Source of the DNA: Nitrosomonadales bacterium
Lineage (GTDB): Bacteria > Pseudomonadota > Gammaproteobacteria > Burkholderiales > Gallionellaceae
DNA length: 64,000 nucleotides
Assembly: GCA_016214695.1 (NCBI GenBank)
Contig: JACRNY010000004.1
Location: 310,001 to 374,000, forward strand
Direction: 5' to 3'
In this document: one piece after another, positions 47,099 to 57,219 of the stretch
Layout of the letters: every line of letters starts with the position of its first letter
How positions within the stretch are numbered: the stretch's first letter is position 1
Made by a program: the position numbers and the translations under genes
Notes under the pieces: model-generated
Databases searched by the model: none
What the model was told of the DNA's origin: nothing
Seen by the model: only the letters and a program-made list of their open reading frames with translations

Positions 47099-49270
47099 TC
47101 AACGCATTTTCTGCAGCACGATCACCCCCAGCGGCGGCAACGTCAGTTGCAACGACTGCAGTTCCCCGTTCCAGCCGATGTCCATGGTGTCCATGCCGAG
47201 GCCGTTGCCCATGTTGGAGCCGCCGTAATAGTGCGAATCGCTGTTGAATATCTCGCGATAACAGCCTTTCTGGCGCACCCCGACACGATAACCATAGCGC
47301 GGTACCGGTGTGAAATTGAGCACCACCACGACACTGGAGCCATCGCGCGCGATGCGGCGGAAACTCAGCACCGACTGGTCGGCGTTGTTGCAATCCAGCC
47401 ACTCGAACCCTTCCGGCGAGAAATCCAGTTCGTGCAATTCCGGGATCTCCGCATACAGATGGTTGAGGTCGCGCAGCAGCGTCCGCACACCGTTGTGTTC
47501 GTTGCGCCCGAGCAGATACCAGTCCAGCTCGGTGCCGACCTTCCATTCGTGCCCCTGCGCGAATTCGTTGCCCATGAAATTGAGCTTCTTGCCCGGATAG
47601 GTCATCTGGTAGGCGAACAGCAGGCGCAGGTTGGCGAACTTCTGCCATGCGTCGCCCGGCATCTTGTCCAGCAATGAATGCTTGCCGTGTACCACCTCGT
47701 CGTGCGAGAACGGCAGTACGAAATTCTCGGTGTAGTTGTACAGCTGCCCGAAGGTCAGCATGCTGTGGTGATAGCGCCGGTGCACCGGGTCGTGCTCGAT
47801 GTACTTGAGCGTGTCGTTCATCCAGCCCATGTTCCATTTCATGGTGAAGCCCAGACCGCCGAGGTAGACCGGACGCGACACCATGGGCCAGGAGGTCGAT
47901 TCCTCGGCCAGCGTGAGCGTGCCGGGGAAGCGTTCATGGGTCATCATGTTCAGCTCGCGGAAGAAGTCCACGGCCTCGATGTTCTCGCGTCCGCCGAACT
48001 TGTTCGGCAGCCATTCGCCCGCCTTGCGCGAGTAATCCAGATACAGCATGGAGGCCACCGCATCCACACGCAGACCGTCGATGTGGAACTCGCTCAGCCA
48101 GTAATGCGCATTGGCCAGCAGGAAGTTGCGCACCTCGTTGCGGCCATAGTTGAAGATCAGCGTGCCCCAGTCCTGGTGCTCGCCGAGACGCGGATCCTCG
48201 TGTTCATACAGTGCCGTGCCGTCGAAACGCGCCAGCGCCCAGCTGTCCTTCGGGAAATGGGCCGGTACCCAATCAAGTATCACGCCGATGCCGACGATAT
48301 GGCAGGCATCGACGAAATAACGGAAATCGTCCGGAGTGCCGTAGCGGCTGGTGACGCCGTAGTATCCCGTCGTCTGATAACCCCAGGATTCATCCAGCGG
48401 GTGTTCGCTGATCGGCATCAGCTCGATATGGGTGAAACCCATCTCCTGCACATAGGGAACCAGGCTATCCGCCAGTTCGCGGAAGTTGTAGAAACGGCCG
48501 TCCCAGTGGCGCTTCCAGGAACCGGCATGCACCTCATATACGTTCAGCGGTTGATGCAACCAGTCCTTGCGCGCCCGCTGCTCCTGCCAGGCTGCATCGC
48601 GCCACTGATATCCATCCAGTTCAGCCACCCGCGACGCCGTGCCCGGCCGCATCTCGAAGCTCAGTCCATAGGGATCGGTCTTGACGAACACATCACCGCT
48701 GTTCCGGTTGCGTATCTCGAACTTGTAATATTCCCCAAGCCCGATATCCGGCACGAACAGTTCCCACACCCCGCTGCTGCCGAGCGCACGCATCGGATGC
48801 ACGCGACCGTCCCAGCCGTTGAAATCGCCCACCACACTGACGCGTTCCGCGTTCGGCGCCCATACCGCAAAACGCACACCCCATACGCCTTGAAGTTCCA
48901 TGTGATGCGCGCCGAGCATGCGGTAAGCCTGCTCCAGACGGCCTTGCGAGAACAGATGGAGATCGAAGTCACTGATGCTGCTGCCAAAGCTGTAGGCATC
49001 ATGCACTTCGACGACGTGACTGAAGAAATTCAGCTTGAGACGGCATGGTGCAGGCAGCGCCTGCTTGCCTTGCCAGGTATAGAAACCGTTGGATGGGTCG
49101 CGCTCCAGCGCCTGCCATGAGACACCGTCGTGGACCGAGATCTCGGTCGCATGGGGTTGAAAGACCCGCAGAACCCAACCGGATTTGTTCTGATGCAACC
49201 CCAGATATGAAAAGGGGTCGTGATGGCGCGCTTCTAGAATGGAGCGCTTGTTCTGTGTATCACTTGGCAT
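47099..49270 (-). CDS. glgB: 1,4-alpha-glucan branching enzyme
   Basis: GH13 enzyme that makes alpha-1,6 branches in glycogen. The 723 residues have the N-terminal carbohydrate-binding modules ([30 protein letters not shown]), the catalytic barrel with the nucleophile in [17 protein letters not shown], the acid/base Glu in [10 protein letters not shown] and [12 protein letters not shown], and a C-terminal beta domain. Start chosen at 49270 ([10 protein letters not shown]), which has AGGAG seven bases upstream; an upstream ATG lies between that site and the promoter. First gene of the glycogen operon. Confidence 0.96.
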   Translation of the reverse strand: MPSDTQNKRSILEARHHDPFSYLGLHQNKSGWVLRVFQPHATEISVHDGVSWQALERDPSNGFYTWQGKQALPAPCRLKLNFFSHVVEVHDAYSFGSSISDFDLHLFSQGRLEQAYRMLGAHHMELQGVWGVRFAVWAPNAERVSVVGDFNGWDGRVHPMRALGSSGVWELFVPDIGLGEYYKFEIRNRNSGDVFVKTDPYGLSFEMRPGTASRVAELDGYQWRDAAWQEQRARKDWLHQPLNVYEVHAGSWKRHWDGRFYNFRELADSLVPYVQEMGFTHIELMPISEHPLDESWGYQTTGYYGVTSRYGTPDDFRYFVDACHIVGIGVILDWVPAHFPKDSWALARFDGTALYEHEDPRLGEHQDWGTLIFNYGRNEVRNFLLANAHYWLSEFHIDGLRVDAVASMLYLDYSRKAGEWLPNKFGGRENIEAVDFFRELNMMTHERFPGTLTLAEESTSWPMVSRPVYLGGLGFTMKWNMGWMNDTLKYIEHDPVHRRYHHSMLTFGQLYNYTENFVLPFSHDEVVHGKHSLLDKMPGDAWQKFANLRLLFAYQMTYPGKKLNFMGNEFAQGHEWKVGTELDWYLLGRNEHNGVRTLLRDLNHLYAEIPELHELDFSPEGFEWLDCNNADQSVLSFRRIARDGSSVVVVLNFTPVPRYGYRVGVRQKGCYREIFNSDSHYYGGSNMGNGLGMDTMDIGWNGELQSLQLTLPPLGVIVLQKMR

Positions 49271-49289
49271 ACTGGGGCTCCTGAACTGC

Positions 49290-49318
49290 AATATAGACCT
49301 TTAGCTCAGGGGCGGCAA
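49290..49318 (-). promoter_or_regulatory. Sigma-70 promoter of the glycogen operon
   Basis: TTGCCG (49318-49313), 17-base spacer, TATATT (49295-49290) on the minus strand. The expected transcript start leaves a leader of only about 13 bases containing the ribosome-binding site. Confidence 0.65.
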
Positions 49319-49392
49319 TTCAAAAACGAAAGATTAATGATTCCGTAACAAGAAATACACTTGCCGCCAGGAGGGGATGGGGTGTCAGATGC

Positions 49393-49477
49393 TGGTGCGG
49401 AAGACAGGACTCGAACCTGCACACCTTGCGGCGCTGGAACCTAAATCCAGTGCGTCTACCAATTCCGCCACTTCCGC
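49393..49477 (-). tRNA. tRNA-Leu(TAG)
   Basis: Complete 85-base class II tRNA with encoded CCA. Acceptor GCGGAAG pairs with the 3' strand, anticodon stem CTGGA/TCCAG with loop TTTAGGT (TAG), a long variable arm and GGTTCGAGTCC T-arm. Second tRNA-Leu isoacceptor of the window. Confidence 0.97.
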
Positions 49478-49490
49478 GTGAGGGGCGCGC

Positions 49491-49519
49491 ATTATAACCG
49501 CACGGCCCTTAACTGCCAG
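49491..49519 (-). promoter_or_regulatory. Promoter of tRNA-Leu(TAG)
   Basis: CTGGCA (49519-49514), 17-base spacer, TATAAT (49496-49491) and a GC-rich discriminator GCGCGCC on the minus strand. The -35 lies within the last codons of acuI. Confidence 0.65.
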
Positions 49520-50504
49520 CGATTTGCACCACGGCCCGGCCGCGCGATTCGCCCTTGATCAACGCCGGAAACACTCCGGGCAAATCGGCGAACGGCACTT
49601 TGTGTGTCAGCTGCGCCAGCTTGATGGGCTTCAGTTCCTGCGCCAGCCGCAGCCACAGCTTCTTGCGCAAGGGCATCGCCGTCGCCGCCGAATCGACGCC
49701 CAGCAATTTGACGCCGCGCAGGATGAAGGGAAACACCGAGGTATGCAGCTCGGCCCCGCCCGCATTGCCGAAGCTGGCGATGGCACCGTCCAGTTGCATG
49801 GTGCGCGTGAGCCAGGCCAGCGTATCGCCGCCCACGGCATCGAGCGCCCCCGCCCACATCGCCTTCTCCATCGGACGCGTGCTCTTCAGGTCGATACTGC
49901 CGCGCAGCAGCACCTCCTTCGCACCCAGCGACTTCAGATATTCCTGCTCGCTTTCCTTCCCGGTCAGCGCCACCACGTGGTAGCCGAGCTGCGACAACAT
50001 CTGTATCGCCAGACTGCCCACCCCGCCGGTCGCGCCGGTGACGATCACCTTGCCCTTTTCTGGAGAAAGTTCGTTCTGCTCCAGCCGGTGGATCGCCAGC
50101 GCGGCGGTGAAACCCGCCGTACCCAGGCACATCGCCTCATACAGCGACAGGTTCAGCGGCAGCGGCACCACCCAGTCCGCCGGCACGCGTACATACTCGG
50201 CATAGCCGCCGTCATGCGCCACCCCCATGTCGTAGCCGGTGACCAGCACCGCATCGCCGGCCTTGAAACGCGCATCCGATGAACTCTTCACCACGCCGGC
50301 GACATCGATGCCGCCGACACAGGGGAAACGGCGTATCACCTTGCCCGCCCCGGTCGCCGCCAGCGCATCCTTGTAATTCACGCCGGAATAATGCGTCTGG
50401 ATGACAACCTCGCCCTGGTCGAGGTCATCGAGCGAAAGTTCAGTGAAACGGCCTTGTGAGCGGCCGTTGTCGTCGAAGATGCGGTAAGCGCGGAATGTCG
50501 TCAT
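49509..50504 (-). CDS. acuI: AcuI/YhdH-type acrylyl-CoA reductase (MDR oxidoreductase)
   Basis: NADPH-dependent medium-chain reductase; characterised AcuI/YhdH proteins reduce acryloyl-CoA to propionyl-CoA. The 331 residues begin MTTFRAYRIFDDNGR and show the GroES-like part (THYSGVNYKDALAATGAGKV, GIDVAGVVKSS), the Rossmann motif TGATGGVGSLAIQML and the YhdH-type C-terminus. The start at 50504 is four bases after the sucB stop, so it is probably the last gene of the TCA operon, in the place where lpd (E3) often sits. Its physiological substrate here is unknown. Confidence 0.88.
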   Translation of the reverse strand: MTTFRAYRIFDDNGRSQGRFTELSLDDLDQGEVVIQTHYSGVNYKDALAATGAGKVIRRFPCVGGIDVAGVVKSSSDARFKAGDAVLVTGYDMGVAHDGGYAEYVRVPADWVVPLPLNLSLYEAMCLGTAGFTAALAIHRLEQNELSPEKGKVIVTGATGGVGSLAIQMLSQLGYHVVALTGKESEQEYLKSLGAKEVLLRGSIDLKSTRPMEKAMWAGALDAVGGDTLAWLTRTMQLDGAIASFGNAGGAELHTSVFPFILRGVKLLGVDSAATAMPLRKKLWLRLAQELKPIKLAQLTHKVPFADLPGVFPALIKGESRGRAVVQIAGS

Positions 50505-50508
50505 ATAT

Positions 50509-51657
50509 TCACAGGTCGAGAAGAACGAGGCCCGGCATCTCCAGGAACTCCTTGATGGCCACGAGGAACTGCACCGCTTCGCGGCCGTCGATGATGCGAT
50601 GGTCGTAGGACAGCGCAAGGTAATTCATCGGACGGATGACGACCTGGCCGTTCTCCGCCACCGGGCGGTCCTTGGTGGCGTGGATGCCAAGGATGGCACT
50701 CTGCGGCGGGTTGATGATGGGCGTGGAGAGCATGGAGCCGAATACGCCGCCGTTGGTGATCGAGAAGGTGCCGCCGGTGAGTTCCTCCATGCCGAGCTTG
50801 CCATCCTTGGCACGTGCGGCGTAATCGGCGATGCGGCGCTCGATGTCGGCGAAGGACATCTTGTCGGCATCGCGCAGGATGGGCACGACCAGGCCGCGTT
50901 CGCTACCGATGGCGACACCGATGTCGAAGTAGCCGTGATAGATCACGTCGGTGCCGTCCACCGAGGCGTTGACCACCGGGAATTTGCGCAGCGCGTGCAC
51001 GGCGGCCTTGACGAAGAACGAGGAGAAGCCCAGCTTCACACCGTGCTTCTTCTCGAACGCATCCTTGTAGCGGGCGCGCAACTCCATCACCGGCTGCATG
51101 TTCACTTCGTTGAAAGTGGTGAGGATGGCGGCGTTGGCCTGCGATTGCAGCAGGCGTTCGGCGATGCGCTGGCGGATGCGCGTCATCGGCACGCGCTGCT
51201 CGGGACGTTCGCCGGCCGGAGCGGCCACGGCAGCCGGGCCTGCCGCCGCAGGTTGCTGCACCGCGCTCAGCACATCTTCCTTGGTCACCAGGCCATGCTT
51301 GCCGCTGCCTTTCAACTGGCTCGCGTCGACATCGTGCTCATGCGCCAGTTTGCGCGCCGAGGGTGTCGCTGCTGCAGCGGCGACTGCCGCCTTCGCCTTG
51401 GGCGCTGCCGCCGCGGCTGCTTCGGTATCGATCTGCGCGATGACTTCGCCGCTGCCGACCCTGGCGCCGTCGGCCTTGATGATCTTGCTGAGTACGCCGC
51501 TCTTGATCGCGGGCAGCTCCAGCACCACCTTGTCGGTCTCGATGTCGATGAGGTTCTCGCCTTCGCTCACCGCCTCGCCGACCTTCTTGTTCCAGGTCAG
51601 CAGCGTCGCTTCGGAGACGGACTCGGAGAGTTGCGGGACTTTGACTTCAATCAGCAT
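50509..51657 (-). CDS. sucB: 2-oxoglutarate dehydrogenase E2 (dihydrolipoyl succinyltransferase)
   Basis: Transfers the succinyl group from lipoate to CoA. The 382 residues contain one lipoyl domain with the lipoyl-lysine in [11 protein letters not shown], an Ala-rich linker, the E1/E3-binding domain ([20 protein letters not shown]) and the catalytic domain ending in [16 protein letters not shown] with the His/Asp pair. Its start overlaps the sucA stop by 11 bases. The neighbouring gene set identifies it as the 2-oxoglutarate rather than the pyruvate form. Confidence 0.97.
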   Translation of the reverse strand: MLIEVKVPQLSESVSEATLLTWNKKVGEAVSEGENLIDIETDKVVLELPAIKSGVLSKIIKADGARVGSGEVIAQIDTEAAAAAAPKAKAAVAAAAATPSARKLAHEHDVDASQLKGSGKHGLVTKEDVLSAVQQPAAAGPAAVAAPAGERPEQRVPMTRIRQRIAERLLQSQANAAILTTFNEVNMQPVMELRARYKDAFEKKHGVKLGFSSFFVKAAVHALRKFPVVNASVDGTDVIYHGYFDIGVAIGSERGLVVPILRDADKMSFADIERRIADYAARAKDGKLGMEELTGGTFSITNGGVFGSMLSTPIINPPQSAILGIHATKDRPVAENGQVVIRPMNYLALSYDHRIIDGREAVQFLVAIKEFLEMPGLVLLDL

Positions 51658-54520
51658 GATGTTTCACTCCTGGTTTGTTCTTCACATCGAGGTCGGGACG
51701 GAAGGCTGCGTCGATCACCGCCTTCTGCTGTTCGTTGTGCACGGCAAGATAACCCGCCGCCGGTGAGGCCGACGAGGGGCGCAGCGCGTAGTCGAGACGC
51801 ATGCCCTTGCGCATCTGGCGCAGCAGGTAATGCTGGATGCGGTGCCACGCGCCCTGGTTGCCCGGCTCTTCCTGGCACCACACCACTTCGATCGCCTTGG
51901 GATAGGCGGCGATCTGCGCGGCGAAGTCCTCGTGCGGGAAAGGATAGAGCTGCTCCAGGCGGATGATGACCATGTCGGCGATGCCGCGTTCGCGCCGCGC
52001 CTTGAGCAGATCGTAGTACACCTTGCCGCTGCAGGCGATGATGCGGCGCACCTTGTTCGCCGGAATGTCGTCGATCTCGGGGATCACCGGCTGGAAGCGG
52101 CCCTGTGCCAGATCGTCCAGCGGCGAGGCGGCATCCTTGCTGCGCAGCAGGCTCTTGGGCGTGAATACGATGAGCGGCTTGCGCGTCGGTCGCAACATCT
52201 GGCGGCGCAGCAGGTGGAATATCTGCGCGGAATTGGACGGGATGCACACCTGGATGTTGTAGTCGGCACACAGTTGCAGGTAGCGCTCGATACGGCCCGA
52301 CGAGTGTTCCGGCCCCTGCCCTTCGTAACCGTGCGGCAACAGCATGGTGAGGCCGCACATCCTGCCCCACTTGGCCTCGCCCGAAGCGATGAACTGGTCG
52401 ATGACCACCTGCGCGCCGTTGGCGAAATCGCCGAACTGCGCCTCCCAGATGGTCAGCGTGTCCGGCTCGGCGGTGGCGTAGCCGTATTCAAAACCGAGCA
52501 CCGCCTCCTCGGACAGGATGGAATTGATGACCACAAAATCGGCCTGCTCCGGCGCCAGATTCTGCAAGGGGATCTGGTAGCCCTTGTCCCACTGCGTGCG
52601 GTTCTGGTCGTGCAGCACGGCATGGCGGTGGAAGAAGGTGCCGCGCTCGCAGTCCTCGCCCGACAGCCGCACCGGGTAGCCCTCGGTCAGCAGCGTGGCG
52701 TAGGCCAGGTTCTCGGCCATGCCCCAGTCCAGCGGCAGCTCGCCTTTGCCCATCGCGACACGGTCGGCGATGATCTTCTCGACGCGGGAATGCAGCTTGA
52801 TGTTGCCCTGGATATCGGTCAGCCGCTGCGCCAGTTGCTGCAGTCTGGCGCGCGGAACAGCGGTCTCCACCGCGGCGTTCCAGTGCACCTCGCCCTTGTA
52901 GCGGGTCCAGTTGACGCCGAATTCATGCTTGACGCCGCTCAACGCCGACTGCAACGGATCGCGTCCCTCATCCATGGCACGGCGGTAATCCGCCACCATC
53001 GTCTCGGCTTCGTTCGCCGCCAGCACACCCTGCTCCAGCAGACGTTTTGCATACAGCGCACGTGTGCCCGGATGCTGGTTGATGTAGCGGTACATGAACG
53101 GCTGCGTGACCAGCGGTTCGTCCTGCTCGTTGTGTCCCAGTTTGCGGAAGCACACCATGTCGACGACCACGTCCTTGCCGAACTGCATGCGGAAATCCAG
53201 TGCCAGTTCGGTGATCAGCAGCACCGCCTCGGGATCGTCCGCGTTCACGTGGAAGATGGGGGCATCGACCATCTTCGCCACATCGGTGCAATACAGCGAA
53301 GAGCGCGTGTCGCGCGCATCCGAGGTGGTGAAGCCGATCTGGTTGTTGATGACGACATGCACGGTGCCGCCGGTGCGGTAACCGCGCGTCTGCGACAGGT
53401 TGAAGGTCTCCTGGTTGACGCCCTGCCCGGCGAAAGCCGCATCGCCGTGCAACAGCACCGGCAGCACCTGCTTGCCCAGGTGATCTTCGCGGCGGTGCTG
53501 GCGCGCGCGCACCGAGCCTTCCACCACCGGATTGACGATCTCCAGATGCGAGGGGTTGAAGGCCAGCGTGACATGCATGGGACCGCCCGGCGTGCCGATG
53601 TCGGATGAGAAGCCCTGGTGGTATTTCACGTCGCCGGAGGTGAGATGTTCGTGGTGGATACCCTCGAACTCGGCGAACAGCTTCTGCGGCATCTTGCCCA
53701 GTGTGTTCACCAGCACATTCAGACGACCGCGGTGGGCCATGCCGATGACGGTCTCTTTCACGCCCTGCTCGCCGGCGCGCTGCAGCAGGTGGTGCAACAG
53801 GGGGATCAGCGTCTCGCCGCCTTCCAGCGAAAAACGCTTCTGTCCGACATATTTGGTATGCAGATAACGCTCCAGCCCTTCCGCCGCGGTCAGGCGTTCG
53901 AGGATGCGTTTCCTGGTCTTGGCCGGATAGTTCGCTTCGCCGCGCTCCCCTTCCAGCCTTCCCTGTATCCAGCGTTTCTGCGCGATGTCGCTGATGTACA
54001 TGTACTCCGCGCCGACGCTGCCGCAGTAGATGCGGCGCAGGCGCTGCAATATCTCGCGCAGCGTCATGCGCGCACCGCCCACCAGCGAACCGGTGTTGAA
54101 GGTGGTGTCCATGTCGGCTTCGCCGAGGTTGTAATAGGCCGGATTCAACTCCGCGATCTGCGGCTTGGTGTGACGGGCGAGCGGATCGAGATCGGCGACA
54201 CGCACGCCGAGGAAGCGGTGCGCATTGATGAGCTGCAGCACCGAGGCCTGCTTGCGCGCCTCTTCGGTCTGCAGCGCGCAGGAGGGTGCCGCTGTATCCG
54301 CAGCCGGCAATGCGGCAAAACTGCGCTGGATGAGCGAATGGCGCACATCCGGCAGCTTGCCCCCGGCGATCAGACTTTCGAAATACTCGCGCCATTCGGC
54401 CGGCACGCTGGCCGGGTCACCGAGGAAATCCTCGTACAGGCCTTCGATGAACACGTTGTTGCCACCGAACAGCGCAGAGCTGTCCTGCATCATCCTGAGA
54501 AAGTTCACCGGCTCATTCAT
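51647..54520 (-). CDS. sucA: 2-oxoglutarate dehydrogenase E1
   Basis: Thiamine-diphosphate-dependent decarboxylase of 2-oxoglutarate. The 957 residues include the E2-binding N-terminus ([20 protein letters not shown]), [54 protein letters not shown] and the transketolase-like C-terminal part ([20 protein letters not shown]). The start at 54520 is chosen because GGGGG lies five bases upstream; an ATG at 54532 would place that site inside the gene. It is 48 bases after gltA. Confidence 0.97.
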   Translation of the reverse strand: MNEPVNFLRMMQDSSALFGGNNVFIEGLYEDFLGDPASVPAEWREYFESLIAGGKLPDVRHSLIQRSFAALPAADTAAPSCALQTEEARKQASVLQLINAHRFLGVRVADLDPLARHTKPQIAELNPAYYNLGEADMDTTFNTGSLVGGARMTLREILQRLRRIYCGSVGAEYMYISDIAQKRWIQGRLEGERGEANYPAKTRKRILERLTAAEGLERYLHTKYVGQKRFSLEGGETLIPLLHHLLQRAGEQGVKETVIGMAHRGRLNVLVNTLGKMPQKLFAEFEGIHHEHLTSGDVKYHQGFSSDIGTPGGPMHVTLAFNPSHLEIVNPVVEGSVRARQHRREDHLGKQVLPVLLHGDAAFAGQGVNQETFNLSQTRGYRTGGTVHVVINNQIGFTTSDARDTRSSLYCTDVAKMVDAPIFHVNADDPEAVLLITELALDFRMQFGKDVVVDMVCFRKLGHNEQDEPLVTQPFMYRYINQHPGTRALYAKRLLEQGVLAANEAETMVADYRRAMDEGRDPLQSALSGVKHEFGVNWTRYKGEVHWNAAVETAVPRARLQQLAQRLTDIQGNIKLHSRVEKIIADRVAMGKGELPLDWGMAENLAYATLLTEGYPVRLSGEDCERGTFFHRHAVLHDQNRTQWDKGYQIPLQNLAPEQADFVVINSILSEEAVLGFEYGYATAEPDTLTIWEAQFGDFANGAQVVIDQFIASGEAKWGRMCGLTMLLPHGYEGQGPEHSSGRIERYLQLCADYNIQVCIPSNSAQIFHLLRRQMLRPTRKPLIVFTPKSLLRSKDAASPLDDLAQGRFQPVIPEIDDIPANKVRRIIACSGKVYYDLLKARRERGIADMVIIRLEQLYPFPHEDFAAQIAAYPKAIEVVWCQEEPGNQGAWHRIQHYLLRQMRKGMRLDYALRPSSASPAAGYLAVHNEQQKAVIDAAFRPDLDVKNKPGVKHHAD

Positions 54521-54568
54521 TGCTACCCCCATAAACGCATCGGGCGGCGGATCGCCGTGTCATGTGGC

Positions 54569-55861
54569 TTACTTGCCGCGTTTGCCCATCGGCACGAAAT
54601 CGCGCTTGGTCGCGCCGCGATAGAGCTGGCGCGGGCGCCCGATCTTGTGCTCGGCATCGGCGATCATCTCGTTCCACTGCGACACCCAGCCGATGGTGCG
54701 GGCCAGCGCGAAGATCACCGTGAACATGGTGGTGGGGATGCCGATGGCGCGCAGCACGATGCCGGAATAGAAGTCCACGTTCGGATACAGCTTGCGCTCG
54801 ATGAAGTACGGATCGCTCAGGGCGGTCTTCTCCAGCTCCATGGCCAGTTCGAACAGCTTGTTGTTCTCCAGCTTGAGTTCTTTCAGCACCTCGTAGCAGG
54901 TCTCGCGCATCACCTTGGCACGCGGATCCATGTTCTTGTACACGCGGTGGCCGAAACCCATCAGACGGTATTTCTTGTCCTTCACGCCCTGCACGTATTC
55001 CTTCACGCGCGACACGTCGCCGATCTCTTCCAGCATCTTCAGCGCCGCCTCGTTGGCTCCGCCGTGCGCCGGACCCCACAGCGCCGCGATACCCGATGCC
55101 ACACAGGCGAACGGGTTGGCGCCGCTCGATCCGGCCAGACGCACGGTCGAGGTGGAAGCGTTCTGCTCGTGGTCGGCATGCAGGATGAAGATACGCTCCA
55201 GCGCGCGCACCAGCACCGGATTCGGCACATAGTCCTCGGTGGGCGTGCCGAACATCATGTAAAGGAAGTTCTCCACATAGCCGAACTTGTTCTTCGGATA
55301 CATGAACGGTTCGCCGACGTTGTATTTGTAGGCCATCGCGGCCAGCGTCGGCACCTTGGCCAGCAAACGGTGCGCCGAGATCTCGCGGTGGTGCGGATTA
55401 TTGATGTCGAGCGAATCGTGATAGAAAGCCGACAATGCACCGACCACACCGACCATGACTGCCATCGGGTGCGCATCGCGGCGGAAGCCGTTGAAAAAGC
55501 GCGCCAGCTGGTCGTGCACCATGGTGTGCTTGGTGATCAGGGCGCTGAATTCATCCTTCTGCGCCGCAGTCGGCAGCTCGCCGTTCAGCAACAGGTAGCA
55601 CACCTCCAGAAAATCGGACTTCTCCGCCAACTGCTCGATGGGATAGCCGCGGTAATACAGCAGCCCGGCATCGCCGTCTATGAAGGTGATCGCCGAGGTG
55701 CAGCTGGCGGTCGCGAAGAACGCCGGGTCGTAGGTGAACACGCCGAGCTTGTTGAGGGTACGCATATCCACCACATCCGGCCCAAGTGTGCCGGACAGGA
55801 TGGGCAGCTCGATGCTGCGGCCGTCATCCAGGGTCAATGTCGCGATGCGCTGTTTTTCCAT
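54569..55861 (-). CDS. gltA: Citrate synthase (type II)
   Basis: Condenses acetyl-CoA and oxaloacetate. The 430 residues match the hexameric Gram-negative form: [55 protein letters not shown] and [17 protein letters not shown], carrying the catalytic His residues, with the catalytic Asp near VDFYSG. AAGGA precedes the ATG at 55861, which lies 17 bases after the SdhE-encoding frame. Upstream in-frame codons belong to that frame's other reading and are not part of the protein. Confidence 0.98.
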   Translation of the reverse strand: MEKQRIATLTLDDGRSIELPILSGTLGPDVVDMRTLNKLGVFTYDPAFFATASCTSAITFIDGDAGLLYYRGYPIEQLAEKSDFLEVCYLLLNGELPTAAQKDEFSALITKHTMVHDQLARFFNGFRRDAHPMAVMVGVVGALSAFYHDSLDINNPHHREISAHRLLAKVPTLAAMAYKYNVGEPFMYPKNKFGYVENFLYMMFGTPTEDYVPNPVLVRALERIFILHADHEQNASTSTVRLAGSSGANPFACVASGIAALWGPAHGGANEAALKMLEEIGDVSRVKEYVQGVKDKKYRLMGFGHRVYKNMDPRAKVMRETCYEVLKELKLENNKLFELAMELEKTALSDPYFIERKLYPNVDFYSGIVLRAIGIPTTMFTVIFALARTIGWVSQWNEMIADAEHKIGRPRQLYRGATKRDFVPMGKRGK

Positions 55862-55878
55862 TTTTATTCCTTCTTCTC

Positions 55879-56478
55879 TCAGGCTGCCTTCAGCCACTCC
55901 AACACCGTACGCAACCCTTCCTGCGTCGGCGCCTCCCGGCCCGTAATCATATCCCACAGCACCGTGTCCGGCATATCCAGCAATGCATCAAAAGCCACCA
56001 GTTGCGCCTCATCGAGGCTCGCATAGCGTTGTTCGACGAAGCGCCCGAGCACGATATCCAGCTCCAGCAGGCCGCGGCGGCAACGCCAACGCACACGTTC
56101 CAGAGACTTTTCCCCTCTCCCCTCGCGGGAGAGGGGCGGGGGAGAGGGGGAGATTTCTTGAAGTATTCTTTCCAAAACTGTTTCCGCCTCTCCAAGTACT
56201 TCATTGTTCCAGAAGCGCAATATCCGAAATCCCTGCCCTTCCAGCCATGCATCCCGCACTTTGTCGGCTTCGCTTTCCAGGTGCTGTCCACCATCCACTT
56301 CGATCACCAGTCTTTTTTCGAATGAGACGAAATCGACGATGTAATCTCCAAGGGGTTGCTGGCGCTTGAACTTCATGCCGCACAAACGATGCCCTCGCAG
56401 GTGATACCAGAGCAACGACTCAGCGTCAGTCATGTTGCGGCGAAGCTGCTTCGCAAAGGCATTTCGGGATGAGCTCAT
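55879..56478 (-). CDS. Chimeric gene: DUF559 endonuclease-like domain fused in frame to SdhE
   Basis: One open frame of 199 residues. The first part (to about residue 110) is a DUF559 protein: [69 protein letters not shown], a PD-(D/E)xK-like nuclease fold. A repeat-encoded linker [16 protein letters not shown] follows. The last 70 residues are SdhE (SDH assembly factor 2), with the RGxxE flavinylation motif in [11 protein letters not shown] and [17 protein letters not shown]. SdhE is normally a separate gene of 80-90 codons in this operon position. The ATG at 56478 follows directly on a repeat that supplies the GGAG ribosome-binding site; an ATG at 56505 is also in frame. Internal CTG or GTG (56094) starts might still give free SdhE. 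Confidence 0.85.
   Translation of the reverse strand: MSSSRNAFAKQLRRNMTDAESLLWYHLRGHRLCGMKFKRQQPLGDYIVDFVSFEKRLVIEVDGGQHLESEADKVRDAWLEGQGFRILRFWNNEVLGEAETVLERILQEISPSPPPLSREGRGEKSLERVRWRCRRGLLELDIVLGRFVEQRYASLDEAQLVAFDALLDMPDTVLWDMITGREAPTQEGLRTVLEWLKAA
56113..56150 (+). repeat. Palindromic GGGAGAGGG repeat, downstream copy
   Basis: CCCTCTCCCC and GGGAGAGGGG arms around TCGC, followed by a third GGGGGAGAGGGGG block. Inverted relative to the copy at 56479-56515. It is translated as the linker between the DUF559 and SdhE parts. Confidence 0.85.
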
Positions 56479-56515
56479 CCCCCTCTCCCTAGCCCTCTCC
56501 CACAAGGGGAGAGGG
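56479..56515 (-). repeat. Palindromic GGGAGAGGG repeat, upstream copy
   Basis: On the minus strand CCCTCTCCCC and GGGAGAGGG around TTGT, then CTA and GGGAGAGGGGG directly before the ATG at 56478. It begins 8 bases after the sdhB stop and provides the ribosome-binding site of the chimeric gene. Confidence 0.85.
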
Positions 56516-56523
56516 AATTAAAA

Positions 56524-57219
56524 TCATACCGTGCGCTTCACCATCATATCCTTGATCTTGCCGATGGCTTCCGTCGGGTTCAGCTCCTTCGGACACACAT
56601 CCACACAGTTCATGATGGTATGGCAGCGGAACAGGCGGTACGGGTCTTCCAGATTGTCCAGTCGCGCCGCCGTATCCTGGTCGCGCGTGTCGGCGATGAA
56701 GCGGTAGGCCTGCAACAGACCGGACGGGCCGACGAACTTGTCCGGGTTCCACCAGAACGACGGGCAGGCCGTGGTGCAGCAGGCGCACAGGATGCATTCG
56801 TACAGGCCGTCCAGCTCGGCACGGTCCTGCGGCGACTGCAGGCGCTCGGTCTCGGGGGGCGGGTCGTTGTTGACCAGATAGGGCTTGATCGAGTGGTACT
56901 GCTTGAAGAACTGGGTCATGTCCACGATCAGGTCGCGGATGACCGGCAGCCCCGGCAAGGGACGTATCTCGATGGGTTGCTTGAGCGAGGACAGCGCCGT
57001 GATGCAGGCCAGCCCGTTGCGGCCGTTGATGTTCATCGCGTCCGAGCCGCACACGCCCTCGCGGCAGGACTTGCGAAAACCGAGGCTGTCGTCCTGCTGC
57101 CGCAGCAGCATCAGCGCATCCAGCAACATGGCGTCGCCCGCCTGCAGGTCGAGGTCGTAGTCCTGCATGTAGGGCTTGGTGTCCACATCGGGGTTGTAGC
57201 GGTAGATCCGGAACTTCAT
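56524..57219 (-). CDS. sdhB: Succinate dehydrogenase iron-sulfur subunit
   Basis: Carries the [2Fe-2S], [4Fe-4S] and [3Fe-4S] clusters from SdhA to the membrane quinone site. The 231 residues show SCREGVCGSDAMNINGRNGL with the ferredoxin Cys set, CILCACCTTACPSFWW and CHTIMNCVDVCPKELNP. Length matches SdhB. The ATG shares a base with the stop of the preceding GGDEF gene (TGATG), so SdhB translation is coupled to that cyclase rather than directly to SdhA. Confidence 0.98.
   Translation of the reverse strand: MKFRIYRYNPDVDTKPYMQDYDLDLQAGDAMLLDALMLLRQQDDSLGFRKSCREGVCGSDAMNINGRNGLACITALSSLKQPIEIRPLPGLPVIRDLIVDMTQFFKQYHSIKPYLVNNDPPPETERLQSPQDRAELDGLYECILCACCTTACPSFWWNPDKFVGPSGLLQAYRFIADTRDQDTAARLDNLEDPYRLFRCHTIMNCVDVCPKELNPTEAIGKIKDMMVKRTV

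Larger units (their letters stand above)
56112..56516 (-). mobile_element. Putative DUF559 cassette bounded by inverted palindromic repeats
   Basis: About 405 bases holding the DUF559 coding part, with a 37-base repeat at the upstream end and an inverted 38-base copy at the downstream end (32 of 38 aligned columns identical). It separates sdhB from the SdhE sequence, which are normally adjacent or nearly so. No transposase, target duplication or other mobility gene is visible, so mobility is inference. Confidence 0.5.

Noticed and set aside
55862-55957. Longer N-terminus for citrate synthase
   Set aside because: The added residues (Gly/Ala-rich) overlap the SdhE coding end, and AAGGA lies at the internal ATG at 55861.
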